Of a DNA stretch of 22,244 nt, positions 1-5,530 are shown piece after piece (position 1 is the first letter of the stretch; each line of letters begins with the position of its first letter). The notes under the pieces were generated by a model. That model did no database searches and had not been told where the DNA came from. It was given only the letters and a program-made list of their open reading frames with translations. Origin of the DNA: Candidatus Levybacteria bacterium RIFCSPLOWO2_01_FULL_42_15 (lineage in GTDB: Bacteria > Patescibacteriota > Microgenomatia > Levybacterales > UBA12049). The DNA lies in the NCBI GenBank assembly GCA_001784055.1, contig MFOZ01000036.1, positions 1 through 22,244 of the forward strand, written 5' to 3'. The position numbers and the translations under genes are program-made.

Positions 1-19
1 AGCGAAGGAAAGGCGGCAA

Positions 20-781
20 TTAAGTTAATCTGTCTTTCTCTTTCAGTTTCAGTCCTCTAAGCAGTTCTTCGTCAATCGGCTCTTTTACCATTATAATAAA
101 TTTCCAGTCAGGATATTTTTTATTTAGTTTGTTCAAAAATCTTTCCAGTGGTCCTAAAAATAAACCAATCTTTTTTGAATAAAAAACGACGCCGAGATTC
201 TCGCTAAGTTCGTTCAAACCTGTTAAATCGAGTGTTTTGTCCAATTGTTCGGTATATGTTTTATCAAGGAACAATAAGCCACCCGACTTTAATACTCGAG
301 CGGTTTCTCTTAATGCTTGCTGTAGAGTATCAGGGTCACTTTCTTCGAGGACTGAAACTGACATGCGGGAGTATGCCATATCAATAGAATTGTCTTTAAT
401 TGGCAGTTCTAGTACATTACCAACAATTTGGTATAATCCAGCCCTATCCTTTTTTCTGGCAGTCATATCTAAGCTAAAAACCTGGATGCGTTCGTCCTGC
501 TCGTCTCTATATTTATCTGCTATATCACCAGCGGATTGCGCATTTATACCCCCACCGATATCCAAAATTCTAATTGGTTCTTCTTGGCTTACCCGCCTTA
601 ACTTAGAAATAGTCATCGAGGGAAGATGCGCAAAAGAGTGATCTATCTCCTTAAAGGTACGGTTAGTTAAGAAAAAGTATCCGCCTGTTTTTTCGTGAAC
701 TAAACGATCGTTCTCATGCCCGAAAACAGTTTTACCTTCTTTTATTTCAATTCGATATTCTTTTGGAATGTATTCGCCCAT
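20..781 (-). CDS. Class I SAM-dependent methyltransferase
   Basis: A 253-residue protein with a Rossmann-type methyltransferase core. The glycine-rich SAM-binding motif ILDIGGG lies at about residues 72-78. An acidic strand end (SLDMT, about 103-107) would contact the SAM ribose. NVLELPIKDNSIDMAYS matches the later part of the fold (motif IV region), and ARVLKSGGLLFLDKT is the usual post-core strand. The substrate cannot be read from the sequence; the family includes many small-molecule and lipid methylases. The ATG at 781 follows the stop of a helix-turn-helix remnant by 8 nt. A TATAGA hexamer 7 nt upstream could make the message nearly leaderless. The N-terminal 60 residues are not recognised. 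Family is confident, specific role unknown. Confidence 0.85.
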   Translation of the reverse strand: MGEYIPKEYRIEIKEGKTVFGHENDRLVHEKTGGYFFLTNRTFKEIDHSFAHLPSMTISKLRRVSQEEPIRILDIGGGINAQSAGDIADKYRDEQDERIQVFSLDMTARKKDRAGLYQIVGNVLELPIKDNSIDMAYSRMSVSVLEESDPDTLQQALRETARVLKSGGLLFLDKTYTEQLDKTLDLTGLNELSENLGVVFYSKKIGLFLGPLERFLNKLNKKYPDWKFIIMVKEPIDEELLRGLKLKEKDRLT

Positions 782-789
782 ATGAATTT

Positions 790-849
790 CTATAAGAAAT
801 CTTCTATTGCCACACCTAACGCTTTGGCGATCTTGGCGACCATTTGAAC
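790..849 (-). pseudogene. Remnant of an XRE-family helix-turn-helix gene (C-terminal end only)
   Basis: The last 19 codons before a TAG read VQMVAKIAKALGVAIEDFL, which is the usual C-terminal helix of XRE/HigA-type regulators (pattern 'l.kIAkaLgvsleeLl'). No recognition helix precedes it. The reading frame runs back only to an ATG at 873 that overlaps the end of the toxin gene, so most of the domain is missing. It sits where a HigA-like partner would follow a toxin gene. A related tail lies at 6182-6274, and both share GCCAAGATCGCCAAAG. Confidence 0.55.
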
Positions 850-856
850 TTTGAAA

Positions 857-1123
857 TTATTTATATATCTCATGACTACCAATATCAATAAATGCAATTG
901 TTCCTTGCTTGGCAAACTGAAACATAATTCTTAAGTTTACAGATATGGAAAAACTCCAATAGTTTTTTAAATTACCTGTTAATTTGTGAGTTTTCAAAGA
1001 AGGAGTAAATGGATTTTGCCAAAAGATGTGAATCTTCTTAAGAATTTTTTCTTTATCTTTTTTAGAAAATCTTTCCAGCTTTTTAGTAAAACTCTTTGAA
1101 TAGACTATTTGCCTTATCTTCAT
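857..1123 (-). CDS. RelE/ParE-superfamily toxin of a type II toxin-antitoxin pair
   Basis: An 88-residue basic protein with the RelE/YafQ layout: YSKSFTKKLERFSKKDKEKILKKI forms the N-terminal helices, followed by NPFTPSLKTHKLTGNLKNYWSFSISVNLRIMFQF and a final strand with IDIGSHEIYK. This is the family pattern 'L.G.l.g.ws..i..dyRiif', with Arg in NLRIMF and His in GSHEIY as likely functional residues. Family members are usually ribosome-dependent mRNA interferases or gyrase-directed ParE toxins; which applies here is not visible. The start codon overlaps the antitoxin stop by one base (TAATG), so translation is coupled. The order antitoxin then toxin is the standard one. Confidence 0.88.
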   Translation of the reverse strand: MKIRQIVYSKSFTKKLERFSKKDKEKILKKIHIFWQNPFTPSLKTHKLTGNLKNYWSFSISVNLRIMFQFAKQGTIAFIDIGSHEIYK

Positions 1124-1410
1124 TAAATTTTCTTAAAAAGATCTTCTGGTTTTTTAGCAATTAGAAGTTTGCCGGCTTTTTTATCTTTCTCAAAATCGAC
1201 AACTGCTTCCATCGCTAGCCTTTCTTCATATAATCGTTTCTTCTCTAAAAGTTCCTCGTAGATCGGTACAGAAATTAAGACCGCCTGCGGTTCATTTCTG
1301 CGTAGCAAAAATAATGGCTTAGCCATCTTCTTGATTTTTTTCACTAAAGAGGCGTAATCTCTTTGCAGCTCGGATATTGAAACTAATTGCGAAACATTCA
1401 AAGTATTCAT
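1123..1410 (-). CDS. Phd/YefM-family antitoxin
   Basis: A 95-residue protein. The N-terminal half has the Phd/YefM pattern: VSISELQRDYASLVKKIKKMAKPLFLLRRNEPQAVLISVPIYEELLEKK, where family members dimerise and bind operator DNA. The C-terminal half (about 60-95) is charged and would wrap the toxin. It is transcribed before the RelE-like toxin at 857-1123 and overlaps its start by one base. A good promoter lies just upstream (TTGATA, 17 bp, TAATAT), placing the transcription start at or next to the ATG. Such antitoxins normally autorepress this promoter; no operator was identified with certainty. Confidence 0.88.
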   Translation of the reverse strand: MNTLNVSQLVSISELQRDYASLVKKIKKMAKPLFLLRRNEPQAVLISVPIYEELLEKKRLYEERLAMEAVVDFEKDKKAGKLLIAKKPEDLFKKI

Positions 1411-1419
1411 AACAAAATC

Positions 1420-1448
1420 ATATTAGCATATGTAAATAATTATATCAA
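1420..1448 (-). promoter_or_regulatory. Promoter of the antitoxin-toxin operon
   Basis: On the minus strand TTGATA (1443-1448) and TAATAT (1420-1425) are separated by exactly 17 bp. The -10 box ends 9 nt before the ATG. An overlapping TATGAT (1417-1422) ends 6 nt before the ATG, the spacing seen at many first genes in this window. Either choice predicts a leaderless or almost leaderless message. Confidence 0.75.
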
Positions 1449-1523
1449 GTACAGCAGCCTTTCGGTTTCATTCCCTAATTTGAATATGAAGGATAAATTT
1501 TATAGCCTTGGCGAGGTGAAGGC

Positions 1524-1632
1524 GGAACGTCAAACGTTCCAGCCAAATCTGACGTGGCGAAACGTAATAAATTTATTTCGTAAATTTAAACGTTTCAGCA
1601 ACGTTGAAATTTCTTCGAAATTTCTTACGTTG
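1524..1632 (-). repeat. tRNA-Ser 3' hairpin element, copy A
   Basis: Begins directly after the discriminator base of tRNA-Ser(GCT). Hairpin 1 pairs CAACGT with ACGTTG around two GAAATTTC arms. Hairpin 2 pairs GAAACGT with ACGTTTC around two TAAATTTA-like arms. Hairpin 3 (1524-1540) is a perfect 7-bp stem, GGAACGT/ACGTTCC, with a 3-nt loop. The first 85 nt are identical to the copies at 5343 and 6081. There is no T-run, so it is not a standard terminator. Confidence 0.85.
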
Positions 1633-1721
1633 CGGAGGAGGTGGGATTCGAACCCACGCGAGCTTATTCAGCTCAGGGGGTTAGCAACCCCCCGCAATGG
1701 ACCGTGCTATGCGACTCCTCC
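1633..1721 (-). tRNA. tRNA-Ser(GCT)
   Basis: Acceptor arms GGAGGAG and CTCCTCC pair over 7 bp with discriminator G at 1633. The anticodon stem GGGGG/CCCCC closes loop TTGCTAA, giving anticodon GCT (reads AGC and AGT). A long variable arm (TGAGC...GCTCG) marks a class II serine tRNA. The T arm is GTGGG-TTCGAAT-CCCAC. CCA is not encoded. TATAAT at 1732-1737 on the minus strand, 10 nt upstream, is the probable -10 box. Confidence 0.96.
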
Positions 1722-1730
1722 AGACTTTTG

Positions 1731-1737
1731 TATTATA
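1731..1737. promoter_or_regulatory. Overlapping divergent -10 boxes for comF and tRNA-Ser(GCT)
   Basis: TATTATA reads as TATTAT (1731-1736) on the plus strand, 6 nt before the comF GTG. It reads as TATAAT (1732-1737) on the minus strand, 10 nt before the tRNA. No strong -35 is visible for either. The two RNA polymerase sites cannot be occupied at once, which suggests mutually exclusive firing. Confidence 0.55.
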
Positions 1738-1742
1738 ACATA

Positions 1743-2429
1743 GTGAGTATCCTTGATCTTCTTTTTCCAAAGTATTGCGTGGGGTGTAAGAAAATAGGGG
1801 ATTATGTATGCGATGCGTGCTTTGCAAAAATTGCTCTCCCCGCGTCCGTCCCCTGCCTTGTGTGCAATCGCCCTTCTTTTAGCGGTATTACCCACCCCGG
1901 GTGTAAAGGGAGATACGCGATTAATGGCGTCATCCCCTCTGTTTCCTATAAAGGAGTCGTGAAAAAGCTCATCTACGCTTTTAAGTATAAACCATATGTT
2001 TCTGACCTTGCGGTATTTATTGCAAGCCTTATGCACGAGCTTCTTATCCAAAATCCCGTATGGATTTCTACTGTGCGGACAAAGCCAACGCTTGTCCCTA
2101 TTCCTCTTTCTTCTCAACGGTTGAGGAACAGAGGATATAACCAGTCGGAGATTCTCGCAAAAGAGTTGGGAAAGCTTTCTCGGATTGACGCATCCTCTCT
2201 TTTACTGCGCGTAAAAGATACGGCGTTTCAATCAAAGCTGGACAGAAAAGAAAGAAAAAAGAACGTCTTGGGGGCATTTGCGATGCTAGATCAAGATCCT
2301 ATACCCAAAACAGTTCTTCTTATTGATGATATTCTTACCACGGGAGTAACGCTTTTTGAAGCTTCCTCCGTGTGTAAAAAAGCAGGCGTACAAGAAGTAT
2401 GGGCAATTCCCTTTGCCGTGGAGGAGTAA
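1743..2429 (+). CDS. comF: ComF-family phosphoribosyltransferase-like protein
   Basis: A 228-residue protein of usual ComFC length. An N-terminal zinc-ribbon-like part contains Cys pairs at 12/15, 23/26 and 38/41, followed by a phosphoribosyltransferase domain. VLLIDDILTTGVT at about 191-203 is the PRPP-binding loop, and PIPLSSQRLRNRGYNQSEILA is the ComF signature. ComF proteins act in DNA uptake at the cytoplasmic face and interact with DprA/PriA-type partners in other bacteria; the reaction, if any, is unsettled. I chose the GTG at 1743 because the frame upstream runs through tRNA-Ser, and because a TATTAT box lies exactly 6 nt before it. The message would be leaderless; no Shine-Dalgarno is present. 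Confidence 0.9.
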   Translation: MSILDLLFPKYCVGCKKIGDYVCDACFAKIALPASVPCLVCNRPSFSGITHPGCKGRYAINGVIPSVSYKGVVKKLIYAFKYKPYVSDLAVFIASLMHELLIQNPVWISTVRTKPTLVPIPLSSQRLRNRGYNQSEILAKELGKLSRIDASSLLLRVKDTAFQSKLDRKERKKNVLGAFAMLDQDPIPKTVLLIDDILTTGVTLFEASSVCKKAGVQEVWAIPFAVEE

Positions 2430-2447
2430 GGTGTCAGCGTGGCCATT

Positions 2448-2512
2448 AAAAAACCCTTCAAACCTTCATGGCAAACATTTTTAGTTGCTTGCCACGTGGC
2501 CCGAAGGGCTTT
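2448..2512 (-). terminator. Possible tmRNA terminator with long-range stem
   Basis: On the minus strand AAAGCCCTTC (2503-2512) can pair with GAAGGGTTTT (2450-2459) over 10 bp including one G-T pair, and the strand continues in T. The stem encloses a smaller GGCAA/TTGCC hairpin at 2470-2493. The large enclosed loop makes this less certain than a simple terminator. A competing local hairpin uses GCCC-TTC-GGGC. Confidence 0.4.
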
Positions 2513-2518
2513 ACGTTG
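2491..2518 (-). repeat. tmRNA 3' hairpin, divergent relative of the tRNA-Ser element
   Basis: Directly after the tmRNA discriminator base the strand reads CAACGTAA, as after three of the tRNA-Ser genes. It then forms GCCC-TTC-GGGC flanked by ACGT on both sides. Only hairpin 1 is recognisable. GCCACGTGGC at 2491-2500 is also a perfect 10-bp palindrome. Confidence 0.5.
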
Positions 2519-2901
2519 TGGAGATGTCCGGGAGTGACCCGGAGTCCAAGAACGCTTTTTAAAAAACCGCTACAAGCGTAGTCGATTATTATTGTCATTG
2601 TATTGTCACCAATCGACAGGAATAAATACAACCAAGGTTAAAAATAAATGGATAAGGACTAACCAATTTCCTTATGTTTTCTCAACTGTGTTTATGCTCA
2701 TGTTGTCCCGTTGAGAAAGACGCCATGAACAGCTCTAAGCCTTACGCTGCGAGGTAATTGCTTACCCCAGCAGAATAAGCTGGAACAAACGCGTAACGTT
2801 TTGAATCGTTAGCATTTATATTTTGATTCTGTTTAGCGACTAATAATCAAAGTCGGCTTGCGATTTTTTAATGAGCTCTCTTGTCGAATCAATGCATCCC
2901 C
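2519..2901 (-). ncRNA. ssrA: tmRNA (transfer-messenger RNA)
   Basis: About 383 nt on the minus strand. The 5' end GGGGATG pairs with CATCTCC near the 3' end (7 bp, one G-U) to form the acceptor stem. The 5' part contains TTCGAC and GCAAGCCGA, typical of tmRNA. A T-arm TCCGG-GTCACTC-CCGGA precedes the acceptor 3' strand. The discriminator is A and CCA is not encoded. After AGTC the tag frame opens with GCT at 2837 and ends with TAA at 2742-2744. It encodes 31 residues, beginning AKQNQNINAN and ending SNYLAA, the expected protease-recognised end. smpB lies 98 bp upstream on the same strand. No promoter is evident in that gap, so co-transcription and processing are likely. Confidence 0.95.
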
Positions 2902-2910
2902 TTTTAGCTC

Positions 2911-2962
2911 GCTGGAGCTTCGTTAAAGCGAAAGCGGCCCGCTCTTTCGCCGTAGCTTCAGC
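2911..2962 (-). repeat. Large imperfect inverted repeat between smpB and ssrA
   Basis: Arms 2911-2922 (GCTGgAGCTtCG on the plus strand) and 2951-2962 (CGtAGCTtCAGC) pair over 12 positions with two mismatches. Inside, GCGAAAG (2928-2934) pairs with CTTTCGC (2944-2950). In RNA this is a long stem-loop ending about 10 nt before the mature 5' end of tmRNA. It could be a processing site or attenuator; no T-run follows. Confidence 0.6.
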
Positions 2963-2999
2963 AGGGGCGAGCGAGGTAAAAGCGAATATCGATTCCTAT

Positions 3000-3443
3000 T
3001 TAAACGTGCGAGTCCGAAAGATCTCGTTCAAGCTCGCGCATTTGATCTTTCTTTTTGATTGCCTCGCGCTTCTCGTGCTTCTTTTTACCCTTTCCTAAGG
3101 CAACCTCAAGCTTGATAAGATGACCCCTAGTATACATCGAAAGGGGTACTGCTGTCAAGTTTAACCCCTCGATCTTTGACTTAAGAGATATTATTTCTTT
3201 TTTGTGCAGAAGAAGTTTTCTTGTCCTTTTTTCATCGTAGCCATCCGGACGAGCGTACTCATACAGAAAAATCTGCGCGTTCAGTAAATATGCTTCGCTT
3301 CCTATAATGCGCACAAAAGAAGAAGAAAGACTAACGTGTCCTGCCCGAACTGCTTTTACCTCCGCACCCGTAAGCTGGATACCCGCTTCAAATCGGTCAG
3401 AAATCTCGTACTCGTAAAACGCTTTTTTGTTGGTGATTTTCAC
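3000..3443 (-). CDS. smpB: SsrA-binding protein SmpB
   Basis: A 147-residue protein of family length. NKKAFYEYEISDRFEAGIQLTGAEVKAVRAGHVSL is the SmpB N-terminal signature, and RTRKLLLHKKEIISL the central one. The C-terminal part reads GKGKKKHEKREAIKKKDQMR, the basic tail that enters the ribosomal mRNA channel. It binds tmRNA and delivers it to stalled ribosomes; its partner ssrA lies directly downstream. The start is GTG at 3443. TATGAT (3450-3455) lies exactly 6 nt upstream, so the message may be leaderless. The six bases between are GGAGGG, which resemble a Shine-Dalgarno but abut the start codon with no spacer. Confidence 0.95.
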   Translation of the reverse strand: MKITNKKAFYEYEISDRFEAGIQLTGAEVKAVRAGHVSLSSSFVRIIGSEAYLLNAQIFLYEYARPDGYDEKRTRKLLLHKKEIISLKSKIEGLNLTAVPLSMYTRGHLIKLEVALGKGKKKHEKREAIKKKDQMRELERDLSDSHV

Positions 3444-3449
3444 CCCTCC

Positions 3450-3489
3450 ATCATATCAAAAAGAGATAGAAAACACATTCTGCTACAAT
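3450..3489. promoter_or_regulatory. Divergent -10 boxes for smpB and the VIT-family gene
   Basis: TATGAT (minus, 3450-3455) lies 6 nt before the smpB GTG. TACAAT (plus, 3484-3489) lies 6 nt before the VIT-family ATG at 3496. No convincing -35 was found for either. The equal spacing argues for two leaderless transcripts. Confidence 0.5.
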
Positions 3490-3495
3490 AAAAGC

Positions 3496-4233
3496 ATGGG
3501 AGAGGGAGAAACGCTCAAACAACATCTTGCCAAGGAGCATCGCATTTCCCCGTTTCAAACGTATCTTAAAGAGATTGTCTACGGAGGGACAGATGGCATT
3601 GTAACTACATTTGCCGTGGTGGCCGGCTTTACCGGCGCGCAATCGGGAAATGTGCCCGGATACTCCGTGCTTACGGTTCTTTTATTTGGGTTTGCAAATC
3701 TTTTTGCGGACGCAGCCTCCATGGGACTAGGAAACTTCTTGTCGCTTCGGGCAGAAAAAGACGTGTACAAAAAAGAAGAAGCTAAAGAGCTCCATGAAAT
3801 TCAAACAAATGCTCAAATGGAAAAGGAGGAGACCATAGATATTTTGCAAAACAAGGGATTTAGCGAGAATAACGCGCGTCAACTTACCGAAATCTACGCA
3901 ACCAATGAATCCTATTGGCTCTCTTTTATGATGAGCCATGAGCTTGAAATGCCTAATCCAACAGGTGAAAACCCGTTTTACACCGCAATTGCCACATTTT
4001 TTTCTTTTCTTTCGTTTGGATTTATTCCGCTTATTCCTTATCTTCTACAGAGAACCTCACCTTTGGTATTTATGTATTCGTGTATTGCAACAGGAAGCGC
4101 CCTTGTTCTATTGGGGATCTTGCGCTGGAGAATTACGAGAGAAACGGTTGCGCGGTCGGTTTTTGAAATCCTGCTGTTAGGAGGAACTGCAGCTTCAATC
4201 GCGTACCTTGTTGGCACCCTTTTTAGACTATAA
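3496..4233 (+). CDS. VIT1/CCC1-family iron/manganese transporter
   Basis: A 245-residue membrane protein. EIVYGGTDGIVTTFAVVAGFTGA (26-48) is the VIT/CCC1 first-helix signature, with the conserved Asp/Gly for metal passage. FANLFADAASMGLGNFLSLRAEKD (66-89) is the second helix signature. A cytoplasmic insert at 90-140 is rich in Glu (KEEAKELHEI, MEKEET) and matches the metal-binding helical domain of VIT proteins. Three further helices follow (about 163-182, 187-208, 221-241). Family members move Fe2+ or Mn2+ out of the cytosol. The start at ATG 3496 is preferred over upstream in-frame codons because TACAAT lies 6 nt before it and the signature begins soon after. Confidence 0.88.
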   Translation: MGEGETLKQHLAKEHRISPFQTYLKEIVYGGTDGIVTTFAVVAGFTGAQSGNVPGYSVLTVLLFGFANLFADAASMGLGNFLSLRAEKDVYKKEEAKELHEIQTNAQMEKEETIDILQNKGFSENNARQLTEIYATNESYWLSFMMSHELEMPNPTGENPFYTAIATFFSFLSFGFIPLIPYLLQRTSPLVFMYSCIATGSALVLLGILRWRITRETVARSVFEILLLGGTAASIAYLVGTLFRL

Positions 4234-4234
4234 G

Positions 4235-4263
4235 TTGTAGGTTTCTCTCTCGTCTGATATACT
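4235..4263 (+). promoter_or_regulatory. Promoter of tRNA-Ser(CGA)
   Basis: TTGTAG (4235-4240) and TATACT (4258-4263) are separated by exactly 17 bp. The predicted start is near 4270, about 8 nt before the mature tRNA 5' end. Confidence 0.75.
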
Positions 4264-4277
4264 GATTACTAAATAAG

Positions 4278-4359
4278 GGAGGGTTGGCCGAGCGGTAAGG
4301 CGCTGGTTTCGAAAACCAGTGAGCGCAAGCTCTCAGAGGTTCAAATCCTCTACCCTCCG
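4278..4359 (+). tRNA. tRNA-Ser(CGA)
   Basis: GGAGGGT/ACCCTCC acceptor stem with discriminator G at 4359. Anticodon stem CTGGT/ACCAG closes loop TTCGAAA, anticodon CGA (reads TCG). The variable arm GAGCGCAAGCTC is long, as in class II tRNAs. The T arm is AGAGG-TTCAAAT-CCTCT. CCA is not encoded; CAGCGT follows at once. Confidence 0.96.
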
Positions 4360-4429
4360 CAGCGTAATAAATTGCTTTGCAATTTAAACGCTGCTGAGAC
4401 GTAAAATTGTTTTACAATTTGTACGTCTT
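4360..4429 (+). repeat. tRNA-Ser 3' hairpin element, diverged copy D
   Basis: Starts directly after the tRNA-Ser(CGA) discriminator. Hairpin 1 pairs CAGCGT with ACGCTG around TAAATTGC/GCAATTTA. Hairpin 2 (4396-4429) pairs GAGACGT with ACGTCTT around AAATTGT/ACAATTT. Relative to copies A-C the primary sequence differs while pairing is kept (CAACGT/ACGTTG becomes CAGCGT/ACGCTG). This compensatory change is evidence for a selected RNA structure. Confidence 0.8.
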
Positions 4430-4460
4430 CGCTAAAGGTGAATTACGTTCAACGCTGCTG

Positions 4461-4495
4461 GGGTTGAGCAAACTGGGCTTGCTTGACTCTTTTTT
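4461..4495 (+). terminator. Rho-independent terminator after tRNA-Ser(CGA)
   Basis: GGGTTGAGCAA (4461-4471) pairs with TTGCTTGACTC (4479-4489) over 11 positions including three G-T pairs. The loop is 7 nt and a run of six T follows at 4490-4495. This ends the tRNA-Ser(CGA) transcript downstream of its hairpin element. Confidence 0.75.
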
Positions 4496-4505
4496 ATAAG
4501 TTCGA

Positions 4506-4511
4506 TACCAT
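4506..4511 (+). promoter_or_regulatory. -10-like box 6 nt before the next gene
   Basis: TACCAT followed by AAGATT and then ATG at 4518. The same TACCAT plus 6 nt arrangement occurs before the CvpA-CAP gene at 19877. No clear -35 was found. Confidence 0.45.
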
Positions 4512-4517
4512 AAGATT

Positions 4518-5069
4518 ATGGATCCAGCTGCCCCTCTCCATCCCATTGAGCCACAATTGCATCCTCATGAAGTAAGAACATTTTTGGAATGGAACGCGCC
4601 CGGACGCCCCTTTAGAAAAAGAGGGAAAGAATTTTACCTAAATAGCTTGCTTATCCTAATTCTCATAGAAGTAGTTTTGTTTCTCTTTTCTCAATACGTT
4701 CTTATGTTGGTTGCTGGTTCTCTTACGTTCGTCGCATTTGCCTTGGTAACAGTACCTCCTTTTCATTTTCGGTATAAGATTACCAGCGAAGGCGTGATGC
4801 TTGAGGACCATTTTTATCTCTGGCAAGAGCTGTATGATTTCTCTTTTAAAAAACGGGATGGCGTGAATGTGTTGTATGTGAGGACTCGTGCGTTTATTCC
4901 GGGGGAGCTCACGCTCACCTTGGGTACGGTGTCTTACGAAGAAGTTAAGAAAGCCCTTCTTCCTTACCTGCCATTCAGGGAATTTATTCGACCCACGTTT
5001 ATGGAAAAATCCGCAACGTGGCTTTCCCGCAATTTCCCCTTAGAAAAGCCTCATCAAGTTGCTTCCTAA
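4518..5069 (+). CDS. Two-helix membrane protein of unknown function
   Basis: A 183-residue protein. Residues 1-40 are hydrophilic and proline-rich, with FLEWNAPGRPFRKRGKEFY just before the membrane. Two hydrophobic helices follow at about 42-58 and 60-80 (LLILILIEVVLFLF, VLMLVAGSLTFVAFALVTV). The C-terminal half (85-160) alternates strands in a way that resembles a small PH-like domain: FRYKITSEGVMLEDHFYLWQELYDFSFKKRDGVNVLYVRT. The layout of helix pair plus beta-rich domain recalls the bacterial-PH proteins such as the one at 9505-10128, but I see no firm family signature. It stands alone between tRNA genes. The start is chosen because TACCAT lies 6 nt before the ATG. Confidence 0.75.
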   Translation: MDPAAPLHPIEPQLHPHEVRTFLEWNAPGRPFRKRGKEFYLNSLLILILIEVVLFLFSQYVLMLVAGSLTFVAFALVTVPPFHFRYKITSEGVMLEDHFYLWQELYDFSFKKRDGVNVLYVRTRAFIPGELTLTLGTVSYEEVKKALLPYLPFREFIRPTFMEKSATWLSRNFPLEKPHQVAS

Positions 5070-5087
5070 AGGACAAAAAGTTACAAT
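5059..5087 (+). promoter_or_regulatory. Promoter of the tRNA-Arg(GCG) cluster
   Basis: TTGCTT (5059-5064) and TACAAT (5082-5087) are 17 bp apart. The -35 box lies inside the last codons of the preceding gene. The tRNA begins about 45 nt after the predicted start, leaving a 5' leader that holds the GCTAGTTGCT repeat. Confidence 0.6.
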
Positions 5088-5135
5088 ACTAACGGTTAAC
5101 AGCTAGTTGCTGATGGTTAATTATTAGTTGCTAAT
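5088..5135 (+). repeat. GCTAGTTGCT-type short dispersed repeat, copy 1
   Basis: The stretch contains AGCTAGTTGCTGATGG followed by TTAGTTGCTAATCA, an imperfect tandem of a GTTGCTRAT-like unit. Related copies are at 5957-5988 and, inverted and in frame, inside pgk at 21737-21767. Twelve bases (GCTAGTTGCTGA) are identical between this copy and the pgk copy. Confidence 0.6.
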
Positions 5136-5138
5136 CAA

Positions 5139-5214
5139 GCACCCGTAGCTTAATGGATAAAGCATTGGATTGCGGATCCAAAGATTGGTGGTTCGAGTCC
5201 ACTCGGGTGCGCCA
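5139..5214 (+). tRNA. tRNA-Arg(GCG)
   Basis: GCACCCG/CGGGTGC acceptor stem, discriminator G at 5211, and CCA present at 5212-5214 (possibly by chance, since the neighbours lack it). D arm GCTT/AAGC. Anticodon stem TTGGA/TCCAA closes TTGCGGA, anticodon GCG (reads CGC and CGT). Most bacteria use an ACG tRNA converted to inosine for these codons. Confidence 0.95.
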
Positions 5215-5251
5215 AGTCAAACGCGGCTGGAGCAGAGTCTGACTTAGCCGC
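5214..5251 (+). repeat. Two interleaved inverted repeats after tRNA-Arg(GCG)
   Basis: AAGTCA (5214-5219) can pair with TGACTT (5240-5245), and GCGGCT (5223-5228) with AGCCGC (5246-5251). The pairs cross, so they are either alternative hairpins or a pseudoknot with unusual loop lengths. They lie between the tRNA-Arg and tRNA-Ser(TGA). Confidence 0.45.
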
Positions 5252-5255
5252 CATT

Positions 5256-5342
5256 GGTGGGGTGCGTGAGTGGTTTAAACGGACAGTCTTGAAAACTGTT
5301 GAGGATGCAAATCCTCCGCGAGTTCGAATCTCGCCCCCACCG
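5256..5342 (+). tRNA. tRNA-Ser(TGA)
   Basis: GGTGGGG/CCCCACC acceptor stem, discriminator G at 5342. Anticodon stem ACAGT/ACTGT closes CTTGAAA, anticodon TGA (reads TCA and other TCN codons). Long variable arm GAGGATGCAAATCCTC. T arm GCGAG-TTCGAAT-CTCGC. CCA is not encoded; the repeat element follows directly. Confidence 0.96.
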
Positions 5343-5443
5343 CAACGTAAGAAATTTCGAAGAAATTTCAACGTTGCTGAAACGTTTAAATTTACGAAAT
5401 AAATTTATTACGTTTCGCCACGTCAGACTTGATTGGGACGTTT
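5343..5443 (+). repeat. tRNA-Ser 3' hairpin element, copy B
   Basis: These 101 nt are identical to 6081-6181. Hairpin 1 spans 5342-5377 and hairpin 2 spans 5379-5416. The third hairpin starts with GGGACGT but its 3' arm is degenerate (ATGTT), because tRNA-Arg(CCG) begins at 5450. Confidence 0.88.
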
Positions 5444-5449
5444 TATGTT

Positions 5450-5523
5450 GCGCCTGTAGCTTAATTGGATAGAGCACAAGATTCCGGATCTTGAGGCTGA
5501 AGGTTCAAGTCCTTTCAGGCGCG
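5450..5523 (+). tRNA. tRNA-Arg(CCG)
   Basis: GCGCCTG/CAGGCGC acceptor stem, discriminator G at 5523, no encoded CCA (CCT follows). Anticodon stem CAAGA/TCTTG closes TTCCGGA, anticodon CCG (reads CGG). T arm GAAGG-TTCAAGT-CCTTT. A Nudix gene starts 7 nt downstream. Confidence 0.95.
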
Positions 5524-5530
5524 CCTACTT

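Noticed and set aside
1387..1743. Open frame across tRNA-Ser(GCT) and the repeat element
   Set aside because: It crosses a clear tRNA and hairpins; its translation (LRRRWDSNPRELI...) is the usual artefact of translated tRNA sequence.
2871..3098. Open frame of 75 codons on the plus strand
   Set aside because: It overlaps the 5' end of tmRNA, the spacer hairpin and the end of smpB on the other strand, and has no recognisable protein features.
3444..3449. GGAGGG as the smpB Shine-Dalgarno
   Set aside because: It touches the GTG with no spacer; the TATGAT box 6 nt upstream suggests it is the gap between the -10 box and a leaderless start.
5343..5443. The tRNA-Ser 3' elements as simple Rho-independent terminators
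   Set aside because: Copies A-C have no T-run, copy B continues straight into another tRNA, and copy D is followed by a separate good terminator.
5150..5477. Two minus-strand open frames over the tRNA-Arg/tRNA-Ser cluster
   Set aside because: They are translated tRNA and repeat sequence; similarity between them and other frames only reflects the repeated element.
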